Origin: Prevotella sp. E13-27 | GTDB taxonomy: Bacteria; Bacteroidota; Bacteroidia; Bacteroidales; Bacteroidaceae | Assembly: GCF_023217965.1 (NCBI RefSeq) | Contig: NZ_JALPSC010000001.1 | Span: forward strand, 1,550,001-1,614,000 | Length of the DNA: 64,000 nt | Direction: 5' to 3' | Part shown: one piece after another, positions 37,201 through 45,049 of the stretch | How the letters are laid out: each line of letters starts with the position of its first letter | How positions within the stretch are numbered: position 1 is the stretch's first letter | Made by a program: the position numbers and the translations under genes | The notes under the pieces: model-generated | What the model was told of the DNA's origin: nothing | What the model saw: only the letters and a program-made list of their open reading frames with translations | The model's database searches: none

Positions 37201-40200
37201 ACAGTGGTTTTATATTTATCTACAACGCTTCCTTTAACATATAGAGTGGCGTGAGAATAAAGGTCATCAAATGGATTATTGCCTAAGGAAGGCGGAGTTT
37301 GGGCTTTGCATATCACGCTGTCCAGACTTGTACAGCCAGAGAATGCTAAACTTTCAATTTTGGTGACATTTGAAGGTATTGTAATACTCGTAAGATTCTT
37401 GCAACTTTGGAAGCAATTGTAACCGACCGTTTTAAGTGTAGATGGTAATGTAATACTTTCAAGTAAAGAACAGCCTGAAAATGTACTATATCCAGAGTCT
37501 TCCATCCCCTCTGGAAGAACTATGGATTTCAGAGAATTACAATTCTCAAATGTGCATTCGTCAAATATTAATAGTCCTTTTGGTAGCTCTACATTCTTTA
37601 ATTTTGTGCAGTTATAAAAAGCCCATCCACCAAGACTAATTAAAGTTGAAGGTAATTTGATTTCTGTAATATTATTAAGGCCAGCAAATGATTGAAGACC
37701 TAGTATTTCTTTCAGACCCTCTGAAAAATCAATGCTTGGAATTCCACCATTCCCTTGGAAAGCATATCCCTCAATGGTCTTCAGAGATGATGGGAAAATA
37801 ATAGGACAAGAAAGAGCCCCTGTACTATGATTGTTGTTTCTATAATTCCATTCTGATTGATTAAATGTAGACGAGGCAAAAGCATGGTCACCAATTGAGA
37901 CTAGTCCCTCATGAAATGTTACATTCTTAAGTGCAGAACGGCAAAAAGCATGTTCAGCGATGGTTTTTACACTGCCAGGAATGTCAATATCAAGTAAAGC
38001 ACCACAGCTATAAAACGAACCTTTACCAATATATTTGACAGTATTAGGAATTATTACAGAAGTTATCAAGTCACAATCGTCAAAAGCTAAGTCGCCAATA
38101 CCAACCACATTATATGTAATTCCATCATAATCTACTGTCTCAGGTATAACGATGTCTCCTGTGTAGGTTCCCTTAGTCACTTCCACATCATTTCCATTAG
38201 ATGTCTCAGAAAGTTTATAATACAATCCATTTACATAGAATGTCGTTGTTGTAAAACCTGATACTGCATATTGTGAAACCACAGAATTCAAATAACCTTG
38301 TCTTACGGAAAAAGCTTTAACTGTGAGATTCCGGTCTAATGTGAATGGAGCTGTATAAAGGGTGCTGTTAATGGTTGGTTCGCTACCATCAAGTGTGTAA
38401 TAAATCTTTTCATCACTATAAGAACTCGTAATGGTGATTTGGCAATTTTCCGTATTCCAGTTTATCTGAGGTTTATTTGTAATATAATCACCAATATAGA
38501 CTCGAGTAAAATCTGATTCTTTCCAACCATCTCTTTTTGCTTTTGCAAATATATAACAGACTTCCTCGCTAGGCTGTGACAACGTGAATGGCTCTTCGTA
38601 TGGCGTTAATGCTCCCCAACCATTATATTCGCTTTTGCCATATTGATAAGATAGTTCTACTTTCGGCAAATTTGGAAGGTTAAATTCCTCTAATTCTATT
38701 TTTACTGTATAATCATCAGTAATAGTGATTTTGGGAGATTCTACTTTTAGAGAACTTGTGTATTCGGATATTTGCGAATTGTCATAACCGTCACAGATAG
38801 CAATCGCTCTGAACGTGACCCCATCTCGTATGACGGGTATCGGATTAGTATATTTCTGACTAAGGTTTGAAGGCTCAGAACCATCGGTAGTATAATAAAT
38901 GGTTGCGCCTTCAGTCTGTGATTGCATTACTAATGTATAGTCTTTCGTAAAAGAAAAAGTTGGTTGGGAACAAGGGAACTGTTCAATTGGTAGAATTGTT
39001 GAAAATTCAGCCCAATAGTTAGCTTGTCTATAATCATCAATTACAGAAGATTTCACAAATATACCAGTAGTTTCCTTAATATCATTAATTACATTGTCAG
39101 ACAGCTTAGGTGGGGTCGTAGCTAAACAATATATTTTTTTAAGATTACCGCAGCCCTTAAATGCTTCGGTTTGAATTGTGTTCAAAGAAAAAGGAAGAAA
39201 TATAGTATTTAATGATGAACAACCATAAAAAATCCCTTGTGGGATCTCTGTGATTCCTTCTGGAATAATTATAGAATATAGTTTCTTACAGTATAAAAAT
39301 GTGTAATGGTCTAATGAAATTATATTATCTATAGAAATTGACTGTAAATTGCGACAAGCCCGAAAAGTAAAGCTATTCAAATGTTTTAACGAAGAAGGGA
39401 GATTAATTGTTTCTAAAGCATAACAACTTCCAAAAGCATAACTACCTAGAGAAGATAATCCTTCAGACAAATAAATATGCTTCAGCGATATATTTGCAAA
39501 AAAAGCTCCAGTTCCGATGGTTGTTACTGTGCTAGGGATAACAATCTCTTTTATTGATGAACTTACATTATAGTTGGGGTCTTGATAAACAACATGATGT
39601 GTACCATCAGCTTTTGCAAAAGCCAAATCACCTATAGACTGCAACCCTTCATGAAAAGTTACCTTTTGAAGTCCTGACAGCATAAATGCATAATTCTCAA
39701 TAGTCTGAACATTTTCTGGAATGTTTATTTCTTTAATATTTGTACAGTTATAGAATGCATATTGTCTTATATGCATTACATCGTCTGGAATAACAAATGA
39801 TGTAAGTGAAGTACAACCGTAAAACGCATTAGATGGTATTTCAGTAATTATGTTTGGAAGAGAAACAGTAACGATATTTTTATTGTTACTAAAGACATTA
39901 GATGTTAATTTAACAACCTTAAATGTTTGTCCTAAATGCGTTACATTATTAGGAATGACCACATTACCAGATGCATTTTTTCCGTCATCAACAGTCACTT
40001 CATCAATCATATTACCTGTCAACTGGTAATATATACCATTGACATAGAATCGGGTGACAATATCTGATACTTTATAGGAGGCTATGTCAGAATCGAACTT
40101 TCCACGCCTGACAGCAAATGCTTTTATCTCCGTATTCTTGGTAATAGTAATAGGTTCAGAGTAAAGAGATGATTCCACAGAGGGATCTGTACCATCAAGG

Positions 40201-41381
40201 GTATAATAGATGTCCACATCTGGATCATCATGAGTGATGCTCACCTTACCTTCTTCTTTATTCCATGTGATAGTTGGGGCTTTAATATAATAGTTAGTCC
40301 AGAAATCGAAGGTCTCTGAATTTGAGTCAACCCATCCATCTCTAGCGATGTATACTTCAATGTATCCTGGCCGTTTCAGTTGCACTGGGCCTACATATTC
40401 TTGCCATTCTTCTAATTCGTAGCTATACCACACTGTGACATCTGGAACATCAGGGATAGAAGGGGCGTCGTAGCTTATTGTCATTACTAAGTCATCGGAG
40501 AGCGTAGCACTGAATGTAGCCTCCACTTCAAAAAAGCCTCGCCAAAGGTTAAAACCTCTCACTGCGGAATTATCATAGCCTTCTTTTATTGCGATGGCAC
40601 GAATGGGAAGATTTGATATATACTTAATAGCACCTGTATATTTTATTGAATTTTCATCAGGATCAGAGCCGTCGGTGGTATAATAGATGGTGGCTCCCTC
40701 AGTCTGGGTAGTCATCGTTAGACGATAGTTGTCATAGGTAATAACTGGGGCATAACACCTGTTATACCCAACTATATCTCCACTAATGACAGAGAATTCA
40801 CTCCAATATGCAGCATATTTATATGCTTCTACATCAGATGACACAACATGGAGTGTTGTGCCCGTTCTTCCACGTAAGGTGGTTTCTTCAATAGTAGGAG
40901 GTGTACTTGCATAACAATAAATGGTGGCAAGATTTGTTCGGTTTGTTATGAAAGCCTGATATCCTATAGATGTTACGGTGCTTGGAATACGAATTTCTTT
41001 TAAAGGAAAAGCGTAGCCAAACGCATTTCGTCCAATGGTCTCAAGTCCTTCATTGAATTCTACTTCTTCCAAATAATAGTTGTCATAAAAAGCGTCATCA
41101 CCGATAGTACGAACAGTTCCTGGAATTACAATTTTTTTTGTGTTTTTATAACTATAAAAAGCCCTTCCAATCTCCGCCACAGTGTAGGTAACACCATTAT
41201 AAGTAACTTTTTCTGGAATAATTACTTCTGCCTGATTCAATCCTTTGGTTAGTCTTACCTCCGTGCTATTTATAGTCTGATAACTCATTCCATCTACCTC
41301 GAAAGCCCATGTGGTTGAAACACTTGTTATAATAAAGGCTATGACAGCCAGGAATCTTCTATATGTTGGGAAAGTCTTCAT
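28281..41381 (-). CDS. Giant surface protein with BspA-type leucine-rich and chitobiase/HEX C-terminal-like repeats
   Basis: 4366 residues. Signal peptide at 1-26. BspA-like leucine-rich blocks (TIGDDAFYDNYYLEEVEFNE, CTSLTSFVIPDDVMHIRQYA) lie at about 45-200, 470-790 and 1070-1400, joined by modules of the chitobiase/beta-hexosaminidase C-terminal type (IYYTTDGSDPDENS). From about 1430 to 3900 the protein is a string of about 75-residue modules, each with an IYYTxDGxxPT strand. Residues about 2356-3580 are four near-identical 306-residue units of four modules each. A final leucine-rich-like segment is followed by a C-terminal domain ending RGVFDLSGRRIVNE and VYIINGKKTLTK, the sorting-like tail. 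It is probably exported and held on the cell surface as an adhesin or long fibre. Third gene of an operon (gaps 19 and 23 nt). No break in frame over 13.1 kb. Confidence 0.9.
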   Translation of the reverse strand: MKTFPTYRRFLAVIAFIITSVSTTWAFEVDGMSYQTINSTEVRLTKGLNQAEVIIPEKVTYNGVTYTVAEIGRAFYSYKNTKKIVIPGTVRTIGDDAFYDNYYLEEVEFNEGLETIGRNAFGYAFPLKEIRIPSTVTSIGYQAFITNRTNLATIYCYASTPPTIEETTLRGRTGTTLHVVSSDVEAYKYAAYWSEFSVISGDIVGYNRCYAPVITYDNYRLTMTTQTEGATIYYTTDGSDPDENSIKYTGAIKYISNLPIRAIAIKEGYDNSAVRGFNLWRGFFEVEATFSATLSDDLVMTISYDAPSIPDVPDVTVWYSYELEEWQEYVGPVQLKRPGYIEVYIARDGWVDSNSETFDFWTNYYIKAPTITWNKEEGKVSITHDDPDVDIYYTLDGTDPSVESSLYSEPITITKNTEIKAFAVRRGKFDSDIASYKVSDIVTRFYVNGIYYQLTGNMIDEVTVDDGKNASGNVVIPNNVTHLGQTFKVVKLTSNVFSNNKNIVTVSLPNIITEIPSNAFYGCTSLTSFVIPDDVMHIRQYAFYNCTNIKEINIPENVQTIENYAFMLSGLQKVTFHEGLQSIGDLAFAKADGTHHVVYQDPNYNVSSSIKEIVIPSTVTTIGTGAFFANISLKHIYLSEGLSSLGSYAFGSCYALETINLPSSLKHLNSFTFRACRNLQSISIDNIISLDHYTFLYCKKLYSIIIPEGITEIPQGIFYGCSSLNTIFLPFSLNTIQTEAFKGCGNLKKIYCLATTPPKLSDNVINDIKETTGIFVKSSVIDDYRQANYWAEFSTILPIEQFPCSQPTFSFTKDYTLVMQSQTEGATIYYTTDGSEPSNLSQKYTNPIPVIRDGVTFRAIAICDGYDNSQISEYTSSLKVESPKITITDDYTVKIELEEFNLPNLPKVELSYQYGKSEYNGWGALTPYEEPFTLSQPSEEVCYIFAKAKRDGWKESDFTRVYIGDYITNKPQINWNTENCQITITSSYSDEKIYYTLDGSEPTINSTLYTAPFTLDRNLTVKAFSVRQGYLNSVVSQYAVSGFTTTTFYVNGLYYKLSETSNGNDVEVTKGTYTGDIVIPETVDYDGITYNVVGIGDLAFDDCDLITSVIIPNTVKYIGKGSFYSCGALLDIDIPGSVKTIAEHAFCRSALKNVTFHEGLVSIGDHAFASSTFNQSEWNYRNNNHSTGALSCPIIFPSSLKTIEGYAFQGNGGIPSIDFSEGLKEILGLQSFAGLNNITEIKLPSTLISLGGWAFYNCTKLKNVELPKGLLIFDECTFENCNSLKSIVLPEGMEDSGYSTFSGCSLLESITLPSTLKTVGYNCFQSCKNLTSITIPSNVTKIESLAFSGCTSLDSVICKAQTPPSLGNNPFDDLYSHATLYVKGSVVDKYKTTVYWGGFSTIASYDGETCKAPTFEFSRDNYTLSMTSETEGAKIYYTNDGSTPTEQSILYTEPIPFVKNDTIYAIAVAEGMGSSSVTTFTKRDLKVATPVATISDDMMMTITCEENAPETFPETKIYYQKNKKSNNYEGFSNWILYEGPVQLTEPGHVRTTALRDGWINSEWGQYNFYNGYIFDKPVFEENQEKKVVVLKHSDPDAKIYYTLDGTKPTKASTLYEDTIHLEHNSVVTAVAAKDRYFNTDTIRREYKWFTAKQPEVTISKNIATITCEEPAEAEIYYTLDNSNPSRESKKYDGPIVLASNCNIKAFAVAENWNDAPVTSYRYRVVEHTCKKPAFSRYAKDEEGNLHMTEDSLFITTETEDAIIYYTLNGDKPTERSLRYEGFIKLTGNCTVKAIAVRADLLDSEEAELAIDWFKVETPQIAFEGKLCTITSDSEGATIYYTLDESEPTTHSTFYKGRFALPNQQVIVKAMAVKEDWHDSEIRTRTYNPGGNTCEAPVIARVVGTDSIQMSTRTENTTIYYTLNGLNPTVSDSVYTKPFCLPHNGTLKAMATNPIYYDSEVTSFNVNWYKAAQPVITVEDKVVTMTCATEGAEIHYTLDGSDPTEENAVYRDRITMTGTCTVKAIATYENYNTSTIAKLEYRTSDHACSVPEFTRQGDSISIAATPVENTTIYYTTDGTEPTTSSEIYTKPIKVQENCTIKAIASNPRLFQSEQGSYDVNWFKVDEPVISFDGIYATITCAMPNSKIHYTLDGTTPTDESPLYTGQLTMSSSCNIKAIAMREHFNNSSVVTMAFDKNQNMVGKPQFQRTDSTITISATPLEGTIIYYTTDGTEPTVTSEVFRDTIRLNGNCVIKAMATNPKYFQSEIGTLDVNWFKVEMPEITFDGIMAVMNCATPKARIYYTLDGSAPTEESLKYTGAVAMTASCTVKAIAMRSDYNNSAIVSMAFSRDDNTVGKPMFQRTDSTLAISATPAEGTIIYYTTDGTEPNTTSKVYTERIRFESNCTVRAMATNPKMFTSPEASYDVDWFNVETPEITFDGIMAAVNCGTPNARIYYTLDGTVPTEESLRYNGNIQMTATCTVKAVGVRSGYNNSAVASVAFNKEENTVTKPIFHKTDSTLRITATPAEGTVIYYTTDGTQPNSASTVYADSVRLEGNCTVKAVAMNPKMFDSETADYEVNWFKVEAPEIAFDGIFATIRCATPAARIYYTTDGSTPTEESTKYSGTLTMTASCTVKAVAVKEKYNSSAIVAMAFSRDDNTVGKPLFQRTDSTLAISATPAEGTIIYYTTDGTEPNTTSKVYTERIRFESNCTVRAMATNPKMFTSPEASYDVDWFNVETPEITFDGIMAAVNCGTPNARIYYTLDGTVPTEESLRYNGNIQMTATCTVKAVGVRSGYNNSAVASVAFNKEENTVTKPIFHKTDSTLRITATPAEGTVIYYTTDGTQPNSASTVYADSVRLEGNCTVKAVAMNPKMFDSETADYEVNWFKVEAPEIAFDGIFATIRCATPAARIYYTTDGSTPTEESTKYSGTLTMTASCTVKAVAVKEKYNSSAIVAMAFSRDDNTVGKPLFQRTDSTLAISATPAEGTIIYYTTDGTEPNTTSKVYTERIRFESNCTVRAMATNPKMFTSPEASYDVDWFNVETPEITFDGIMAAVNCGTPNARIYYTLDGTVPTEESLRYNGNIQMTATCTVKAVGVRSGYNNSAVASVAFNKEENTVTKPIFHKTDSTLRITATPAEGTVIYYTTDGTQPNSASTVYADSVRLEGNCTVKAVAMNPKMFDSETADYEVNWFKVEAPEIAFDGIFATIRCTTPAARIYYTTDGSTPTEESTKYSGTLTMTTSCTVKAVAMKEKYNSSAIVAMAFSRDDNTVGKPMFQRTDSTLAISATPAEGTIIYYTTDGTEPNTTSKVYTERIRFESNCTVRAMATNPKMFTSPEASYDVDWFNVETPEITFDGIMAAVNCGTPNARIYYTLDGTVPTEESLRYNGNIQMTATCTVKAVGVRSGYNNSAVASVAFNKEENTVTKPIFHKTDSTLRITATPAEGTVIYYTTDGTQPNSASTVYADSVRLEGNCTVKAVAMNPKMFDSETADYEVNWFKVEAPEIAFDGIFATIRCTTPAARIYYTTDGSTPTEESTKYSGTLTMTASCTVKAVAVKEKYNSSAIVAMAFSRDDNTVGKPMFQRTDSTLAISATPAEGTIIYYTTDGTEPTVASATYTEPLKLNGNCTIKAMAENPKLFQSETADYNVGWFKVETPEILFDGIIANISCATPNARIFYTTDGTTPTEESPRYMGQLTMSQTCTLKALAVKEDYHNSTVSTMLFDREANTVSTPSIRRNGSQLSISTETVAEGTVIYYTTDGTDPTTESTRYTTEITVDENMTVKALAMNEKLFTSGIATFDVDWFKVATPVLTIDGTTVTANCNTANATLYYAFEEDPTELSKLYTGPIELTDNREVRVIAMRKNYHNSEMASFTPTNFVCQDVTFSYNGRYLQMQAGEGQLIYYTLDGSSPTSEAEIYSDPVDIDMTCTVKAMATRDYWRNSSITAYDVTFVYNGEDVIMEEAGHLEELLNGTGGAQNIESLPVKGKMDSKDLLFIKSMPNLRHLDLTEAVFEGNVLPDEAFAGMSIISFQSPTKITSAGKNLFKGCDQLAAVVWNANVSVPESMVEDVKQNPNFLLYVNSRVYAPSSYKGNLISGGQATSVTLYDTESGGNFCCPQRFYTQQISYTHNYSQQTEKGATRGWETLALPFDVGTITHEKRGSLAPFAKGEDITQYKPFWLYELKETGFTRTSDIKAYTPYIISMPNNPDYADDYILSGKVTFAAKNIYVEADTTHISMKGSVQFAPAMQRQPKGNSVLVINLEDYTAEDETFYPNGSAFLPDLREVHPFESFALTGASARPILLNDYLWEETSDIEQLEMGMLKEIGKNRGVFDLSGRRIVNESMQKNRKQHQRVYIINGKKTLTK
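30643..34315. repeat. Four 918-bp tandem repeats inside the giant gene
   Basis: The phrase GGCTTTCCTACCGTGTTGTC recurs at 30643, 31561, 32479, 33397 and 34315, exactly 918 bp (306 codons) apart. By eye the units differ only at scattered bases. The fifth, left-hand copy diverges after about 110 bp into non-repeated modules. The unit keeps frame, so gain or loss of units would not break the gene. Confidence 0.95.
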
Positions 41382-41400
41382 TTTCTATATATAATTAAGG

Positions 41401-42642
41401 TTATAGATTTGGTGTTGGATTCTCTTCTTCTCCAGGTACGGTGCCTTTTGTAGTGAAGGTGGCATCGGCACTATAGCCGATACCGTTGGCATTGCGTACC
41501 CATGCACGGACATAATAGGTCTTGCCAGAGGTGAGACCAGTGAACAGGGCGGTCAGTTCACCGCTTTGCCCAGATACGTTCTCTACGGTCACTGTCTTGT
41601 CGTTGATGGTAGGCGCAGGTGTCAGGGAATAGCAGAAGCCTCCTTCGGTAGCGTCAAGCGAACTGGTGAAGGTGCTCTGTAAGGATGCTTCATAGCGGGT
41701 GATGCCTGTAGCCACTGGCTGTGTGAGCGAAGGAACGGTGGCTCCTGCCTGGGTGATGACACAGGTTCGCTCTAAACGGCCAGACGAAGAGGTGACGCGG
41801 ATGTTGGCAATGCGAGCCTCAGAGGTAACATTATCGCTTAGGGTGATGCGCACTGGCGCCTCGTTCTGTCCGCTACGAGTGTCGAGTGTGAGCCAAGTGG
41901 TGACATCTGCTGAAACAGACCAGTCAGCATTGCCCAGCACCTGGAACGAGTATTCACGGCCTTTGGCTACGGCATCAATACGTTCGGGCTCAATGGTCAT
42001 AGTGACGTTCTTCGCAACCTGCGAAATATTTATCTGTGCTGCCGAACCACTATTGCCACTAACGGTAAAGACTGCATTACGCTCATACTCGGTGTTGTTG
42101 GCCTTGGCAACAATGGTGATGCTACCATTGTCGGTGCCTTTGTCTGTGCTGAGCGATAGCCAGTCGGCACCACCAGTGATGGTCCACTGGGTGTTGCTGC
42201 TAATGGTCAAAGTGAGCTCACCGCCACCTTCACCAAAGGAGAGAGTGCGGGTGCTGACATCCAGACTCTCGTTGTTACGGCCTTGTGTCAGGGTGATAAC
42301 GCGCTTAACGCCACCGTCGGAGGTGATGGTAATCTGGCAGGAACGCTCATCAATGGAAGAGGGATTCGCCCCAGTGGTAAGTTCCACATCGGCAACACCA
42401 TTGCCCTGAGTGGGATTAACTGTGAGCCATGTCTCTCCCTCGTTGATGTGCCAGCCGCAGTTGGCGTCAATATGAAGCGATGCCGACTCGTGGTTGCCAC
42501 CCATTACCACGTCATGTACTTTCATGTAATCGGTACTGGCCAGTCCCTCATCATCGTTAGATGTACACGATGTGACAGAGGTGGCCATTGCACAAGCAAG
42601 CGTGACGCTTGCAATAAATTGTCTTCTTTTTAATAATATCAT
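41401..42642 (-). CDS. BACON-domain lipoprotein
   Basis: 413 residues. Lipoprotein signal with lipobox ending TSVTSCTSND. Three BACON-type beta domains follow, each with a W-L signature (HINEGETWLTVNPTQGNG, ITGGADWLSLSTDKGTDNGS, SVSADVTTWLTLDTRSGQ) and each closing in ITLTQG/INISQVA/CVITQAG. A fibronectin type III-like module (LTSGKTYYVRAWVRNANGIG) ends the protein. BACON domains are bacterial surface modules thought to bind mucin or carbohydrate. It sits in the outer membrane as a lipoprotein. Second gene of the operon: 25 nt after the PEGA gene and 19 nt before the giant gene. Confidence 0.88.
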   Translation of the reverse strand: MILLKRRQFIASVTLACAMATSVTSCTSNDDEGLASTDYMKVHDVVMGGNHESASLHIDANCGWHINEGETWLTVNPTQGNGVADVELTTGANPSSIDERSCQITITSDGGVKRVITLTQGRNNESLDVSTRTLSFGEGGGELTLTISSNTQWTITGGADWLSLSTDKGTDNGSITIVAKANNTEYERNAVFTVSGNSGSAAQINISQVAKNVTMTIEPERIDAVAKGREYSFQVLGNADWSVSADVTTWLTLDTRSGQNEAPVRITLSDNVTSEARIANIRVTSSSGRLERTCVITQAGATVPSLTQPVATGITRYEASLQSTFTSSLDATEGGFCYSLTPAPTINDKTVTVENVSGQSGELTALFTGLTSGKTYYVRAWVRNANGIGYSADATFTTKGTVPGEEENPTPNL

Positions 42643-42667
42643 TTTCTGTCAGTAGTTTTCAAATATG

Positions 42668-44194
42668 TTAGAATGTTGCCATTAGGCCTATTGTAGCTGC
42701 GAAACCTCCATTACCGAAGCCTGCTTCAGAAGAAACAAGGTCAAAGCTAGTGTCCTTGCCTGTCGCAAATCCAAATTCTGGCGCTGCGAACAGAAGGACA
42801 TGTTTCATTGGAACCATCAAGAACTTGCCACCAATGGTTACACATTTACAAGCCGCTCCGTCGCCAAAGGTCTGACTGCCGTCTTCAATCTGAGCTGCCA
42901 AAGAGTGTTGCACATAGCCCACTTGAGGGACAATAGCCATCTTACGTGTAAGCTCTATCTGATAACCGTATTTCACACCAATGGTGTTCATCTTGTAGTT
43001 CTGACGGCTAAGATAGTTTCCATTGGTGTCATAGATGTTGACAGCACTGGAGTTGGAGAGTCCGAAGGTGTAGTTGAATTGTAGATCATGCTTGCGGAAT
43101 GTGACGCCTAAGATGCCTGTGACACCAGAAAGGGCGCGAACGGTATAGCCTCCCCCGAAATAGAAGGCAAACTTCTTGAAATACTCAATAGGCAGCAGCT
43201 CCACCGTGTCTTTTACCACCTGATTGCGTGCAATGGTGTATTCACGGCTCTGCGACACATAGCCTCGCTTCTGGAAGGTGAACTGATGAGAACCAATCAA
43301 AACGGGAGTGTGCTCTGACAGGTCTATGTACTTGCCACGTTCATCTATTGAAGAAACAGCCTGTGGACGGGTATAGACACTCAGATAACCAGTATAGGGC
43401 GTTGGCGCAATGGCGTTGACGGTGTGTTTCTTGCCACGCTCTACGGTAAATGATGTCTTGGAGTCTTCGTAGTCGGCCTTGCGGGTCTCCACTACATAGC
43501 TGCCTTCTTTAAGCTGCGTATCCCAAAGTCCGCTGGCTACGCGCTTGCCTTGAAAAAAGATGTCGGCATTGTTGTCAACAAGCACGCGTACGTCTCCGTA
43601 GAGATGACTCATGTCCTTCATCTCTATGTCGATGGAAAGCGATTTTTTGTCGGAAGTGACATACTGCTCAAGAGTGCCTTCAATCTTACCGTTTACTGCA
43701 CGGATGACGTGTTTGCCATAGTTCAGATATTTGTTATAGACGGGTACGTGACCCACAAATTCGTTGTCTATATAGACCTCTGACTTTGCTACAGGGGCAG
43801 TAATAGTGGCATAGACACCCGTGCCAATGTCAAGCAGCATCTCGTAGGTCTTGGCTCCTTCAATGGGAACAGGATAAGCATAGTTGCGCAATACGCCGAA
43901 AGCTGAATGGCTGATGGTGAGACGCTGGGCGCGACGAGGTACGTAGAGCCATATCTCGCCAGGCTTCTGGTCAACGGCCACGATTCCCAGTGAGCCGCCA
44001 TCGAAACTGAAGCCTGTTTCTGGCGTCACAATCTTTATAAGGGCTGCCGTCTCGCCATTCTCGTCGGTCTTGGAAGTTCCATAACGGTTAGCAGTAAGAT
44101 CGTTGGTGAGTTCACCAAAATGAACGACCTTCATGTTCTGTGACCGTGAAATCCCCGCCATTACGAGGCAAAGGAATAGAAAGAATGTTCGCAT
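42668..44194 (-). CDS. PEGA-domain protein with a likely outer-membrane barrel
   Basis: 508 residues from MRTFFLFLCLVMAGISRSQN, a signal peptide. Tandem PEGA-type beta modules occupy about residues 120-330 (SEVYIDNEFVGHVPVYNKYL; GDVRVLVDNNADIFFQGKRV; GSHQFTFQKRGYVSQSREYT). The C-terminal 160 residues alternate polar and hydrophobic residues (FAFYFGGGYTVRALSGVTG, GVKYGYQIELTRKMAIVPQV) and end in a phenylalanine (ATIGLMATF), as in outer-membrane barrels. An in-frame ATG at 44245 is rejected because it falls in the TATCTTTG box at 44243-44250. First gene of the operon leading through BACON and giant proteins to the LPP20-like protein. It may anchor the system in the outer membrane; PEGA modules often contact surface layers. 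Confidence 0.78.
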   Translation of the reverse strand: MRTFFLFLCLVMAGISRSQNMKVVHFGELTNDLTANRYGTSKTDENGETAALIKIVTPETGFSFDGGSLGIVAVDQKPGEIWLYVPRRAQRLTISHSAFGVLRNYAYPVPIEGAKTYEMLLDIGTGVYATITAPVAKSEVYIDNEFVGHVPVYNKYLNYGKHVIRAVNGKIEGTLEQYVTSDKKSLSIDIEMKDMSHLYGDVRVLVDNNADIFFQGKRVASGLWDTQLKEGSYVVETRKADYEDSKTSFTVERGKKHTVNAIAPTPYTGYLSVYTRPQAVSSIDERGKYIDLSEHTPVLIGSHQFTFQKRGYVSQSREYTIARNQVVKDTVELLPIEYFKKFAFYFGGGYTVRALSGVTGILGVTFRKHDLQFNYTFGLSNSSAVNIYDTNGNYLSRQNYKMNTIGVKYGYQIELTRKMAIVPQVGYVQHSLAAQIEDGSQTFGDGAACKCVTIGGKFLMVPMKHVLLFAAPEFGFATGKDTSFDLVSSEAGFGNGGFAATIGLMATF

Positions 44195-44242
44195 AAATCG
44201 GAATAATAGTGTCTGTTTTAGGTATAATCTATATTGTCGTCG

Positions 44243-44250
44243 CAAAGATA
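44243..44250 (-). promoter_or_regulatory. -7 box (TATCTTTG) of the PEGA/BACON/giant-protein operon
   Basis: TATCTTTG on the minus strand, 48 nt before ATG 44194. The -33 element is weak. Faces the divergent box at 44334-44341. Confidence 0.55.
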
Positions 44251-44333
44251 CAAATGTTTTTTAAGAATTGTGCACTAAAGTGTCAAAAAAATCAAAAACA
44301 ACGTTAAAACTTCTTTTGGTTCATTTTTTTTCG

Positions 44334-44341
44334 TACATTTG
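44334..44341 (+). promoter_or_regulatory. -7 box (TACATTTG) of the divergent gene pair
   Basis: TACATTTG, 51 nt before the start at 44393. No TTG at the ideal distance. Confidence 0.5.
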
Positions 44342-44392
44342 CAGCACATAATCGAATTTTTTAATCAAGAACTAACCTCAAAAAATTGAATT

Positions 44393-45022
44393 ATGAAGAA
44401 AATTATGATGTTATTGATGGCATTCTGCCTGATTGTTCCAACAATGAATGCCCAGAACAAAGCTTTGGAAAAAGCAAGAAAGAAGGAATTCCAAACAAAG
44501 ATGAAGGAATTCAAGAAAGAAAAATGGCAGCTCTTTGGCACGACACGTACTTTTGAGGTGGCTTTGCTTTCCCACTACGACAAACTCAACAGCTTAGGTG
44601 ACGACGGTGCAGAAATCATGGGAGTAGCCACTAAAGTGAAGTCGAAGAACTTGGGTCATCAGATGGCAGTTAACAATGCGTGTCTGACATATGCTCAGCA
44701 GGCTGGCAGCCATTTGAAGGGACGCGTGGTAAGCGACATGAGCGGCAATGCCACCGATACCGAGGGAGAATTTGACAAGTTCTATGCTGCTTACGAGCGA
44801 CTGGTGGAAAAGGAAATCAGGGGCGAACTTAAGGAGTCGTTTACTATTATCCGTACTAATGATGACGGGACCTATGAAATGCAGAGCTATTTTATCGTGG
44901 ATGAGAAGGCAGCCTCGTCAGCCCGCATTCGTGCATTGGAAGATGCTGCACGTGAATCGGAAATGGCGCAGAAGTACGCAAAGAAGGTAAGCGACTTTGT
45001 GAGAGAAGGTTTCAAGGAATAG
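44393..45022 (+). CDS. Small secreted protein, LPP20-like pattern
   Basis: 209 residues. Signal peptide (IMMLLMAFCLIVPTMNAQ) without a lipobox. A charged N-terminal helix follows (KALEKARKKEFQTKMKEFKK), then a domain with an Ala-rich helix (NLGHQMAVNNACLTYAQQAG), a strand-rich middle (KESFTIIRTNDDGTYEMQSY) and a C-terminal helix (SARIRALEDAARESEMAQKY). The helix-then-strand order recalls the LPP20 domain of the protein at 26395-28257, but similarity is only in pattern. It starts a two-gene unit divergent from the PEGA operon; the transglutaminase-like gene begins 27 nt after it. Probably a periplasmic or surface partner of that system. Confidence 0.65.
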   Translation: MKKIMMLLMAFCLIVPTMNAQNKALEKARKKEFQTKMKEFKKEKWQLFGTTRTFEVALLSHYDKLNSLGDDGAEIMGVATKVKSKNLGHQMAVNNACLTYAQQAGSHLKGRVVSDMSGNATDTEGEFDKFYAAYERLVEKEIRGELKESFTIIRTNDDGTYEMQSYFIVDEKAASSARIRALEDAARESEMAQKYAKKVSDFVREGFKE

Positions 45023-45049
45023 TGAAATGACCTCACATAAGTTAAGGCG

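Noticed and set aside
44195..44245. In-frame upstream start for the PEGA-domain gene.
   Set aside because: It falls inside the TATCTTTG box at 44243-44250, and the downstream ATG gives a normal signal peptide.
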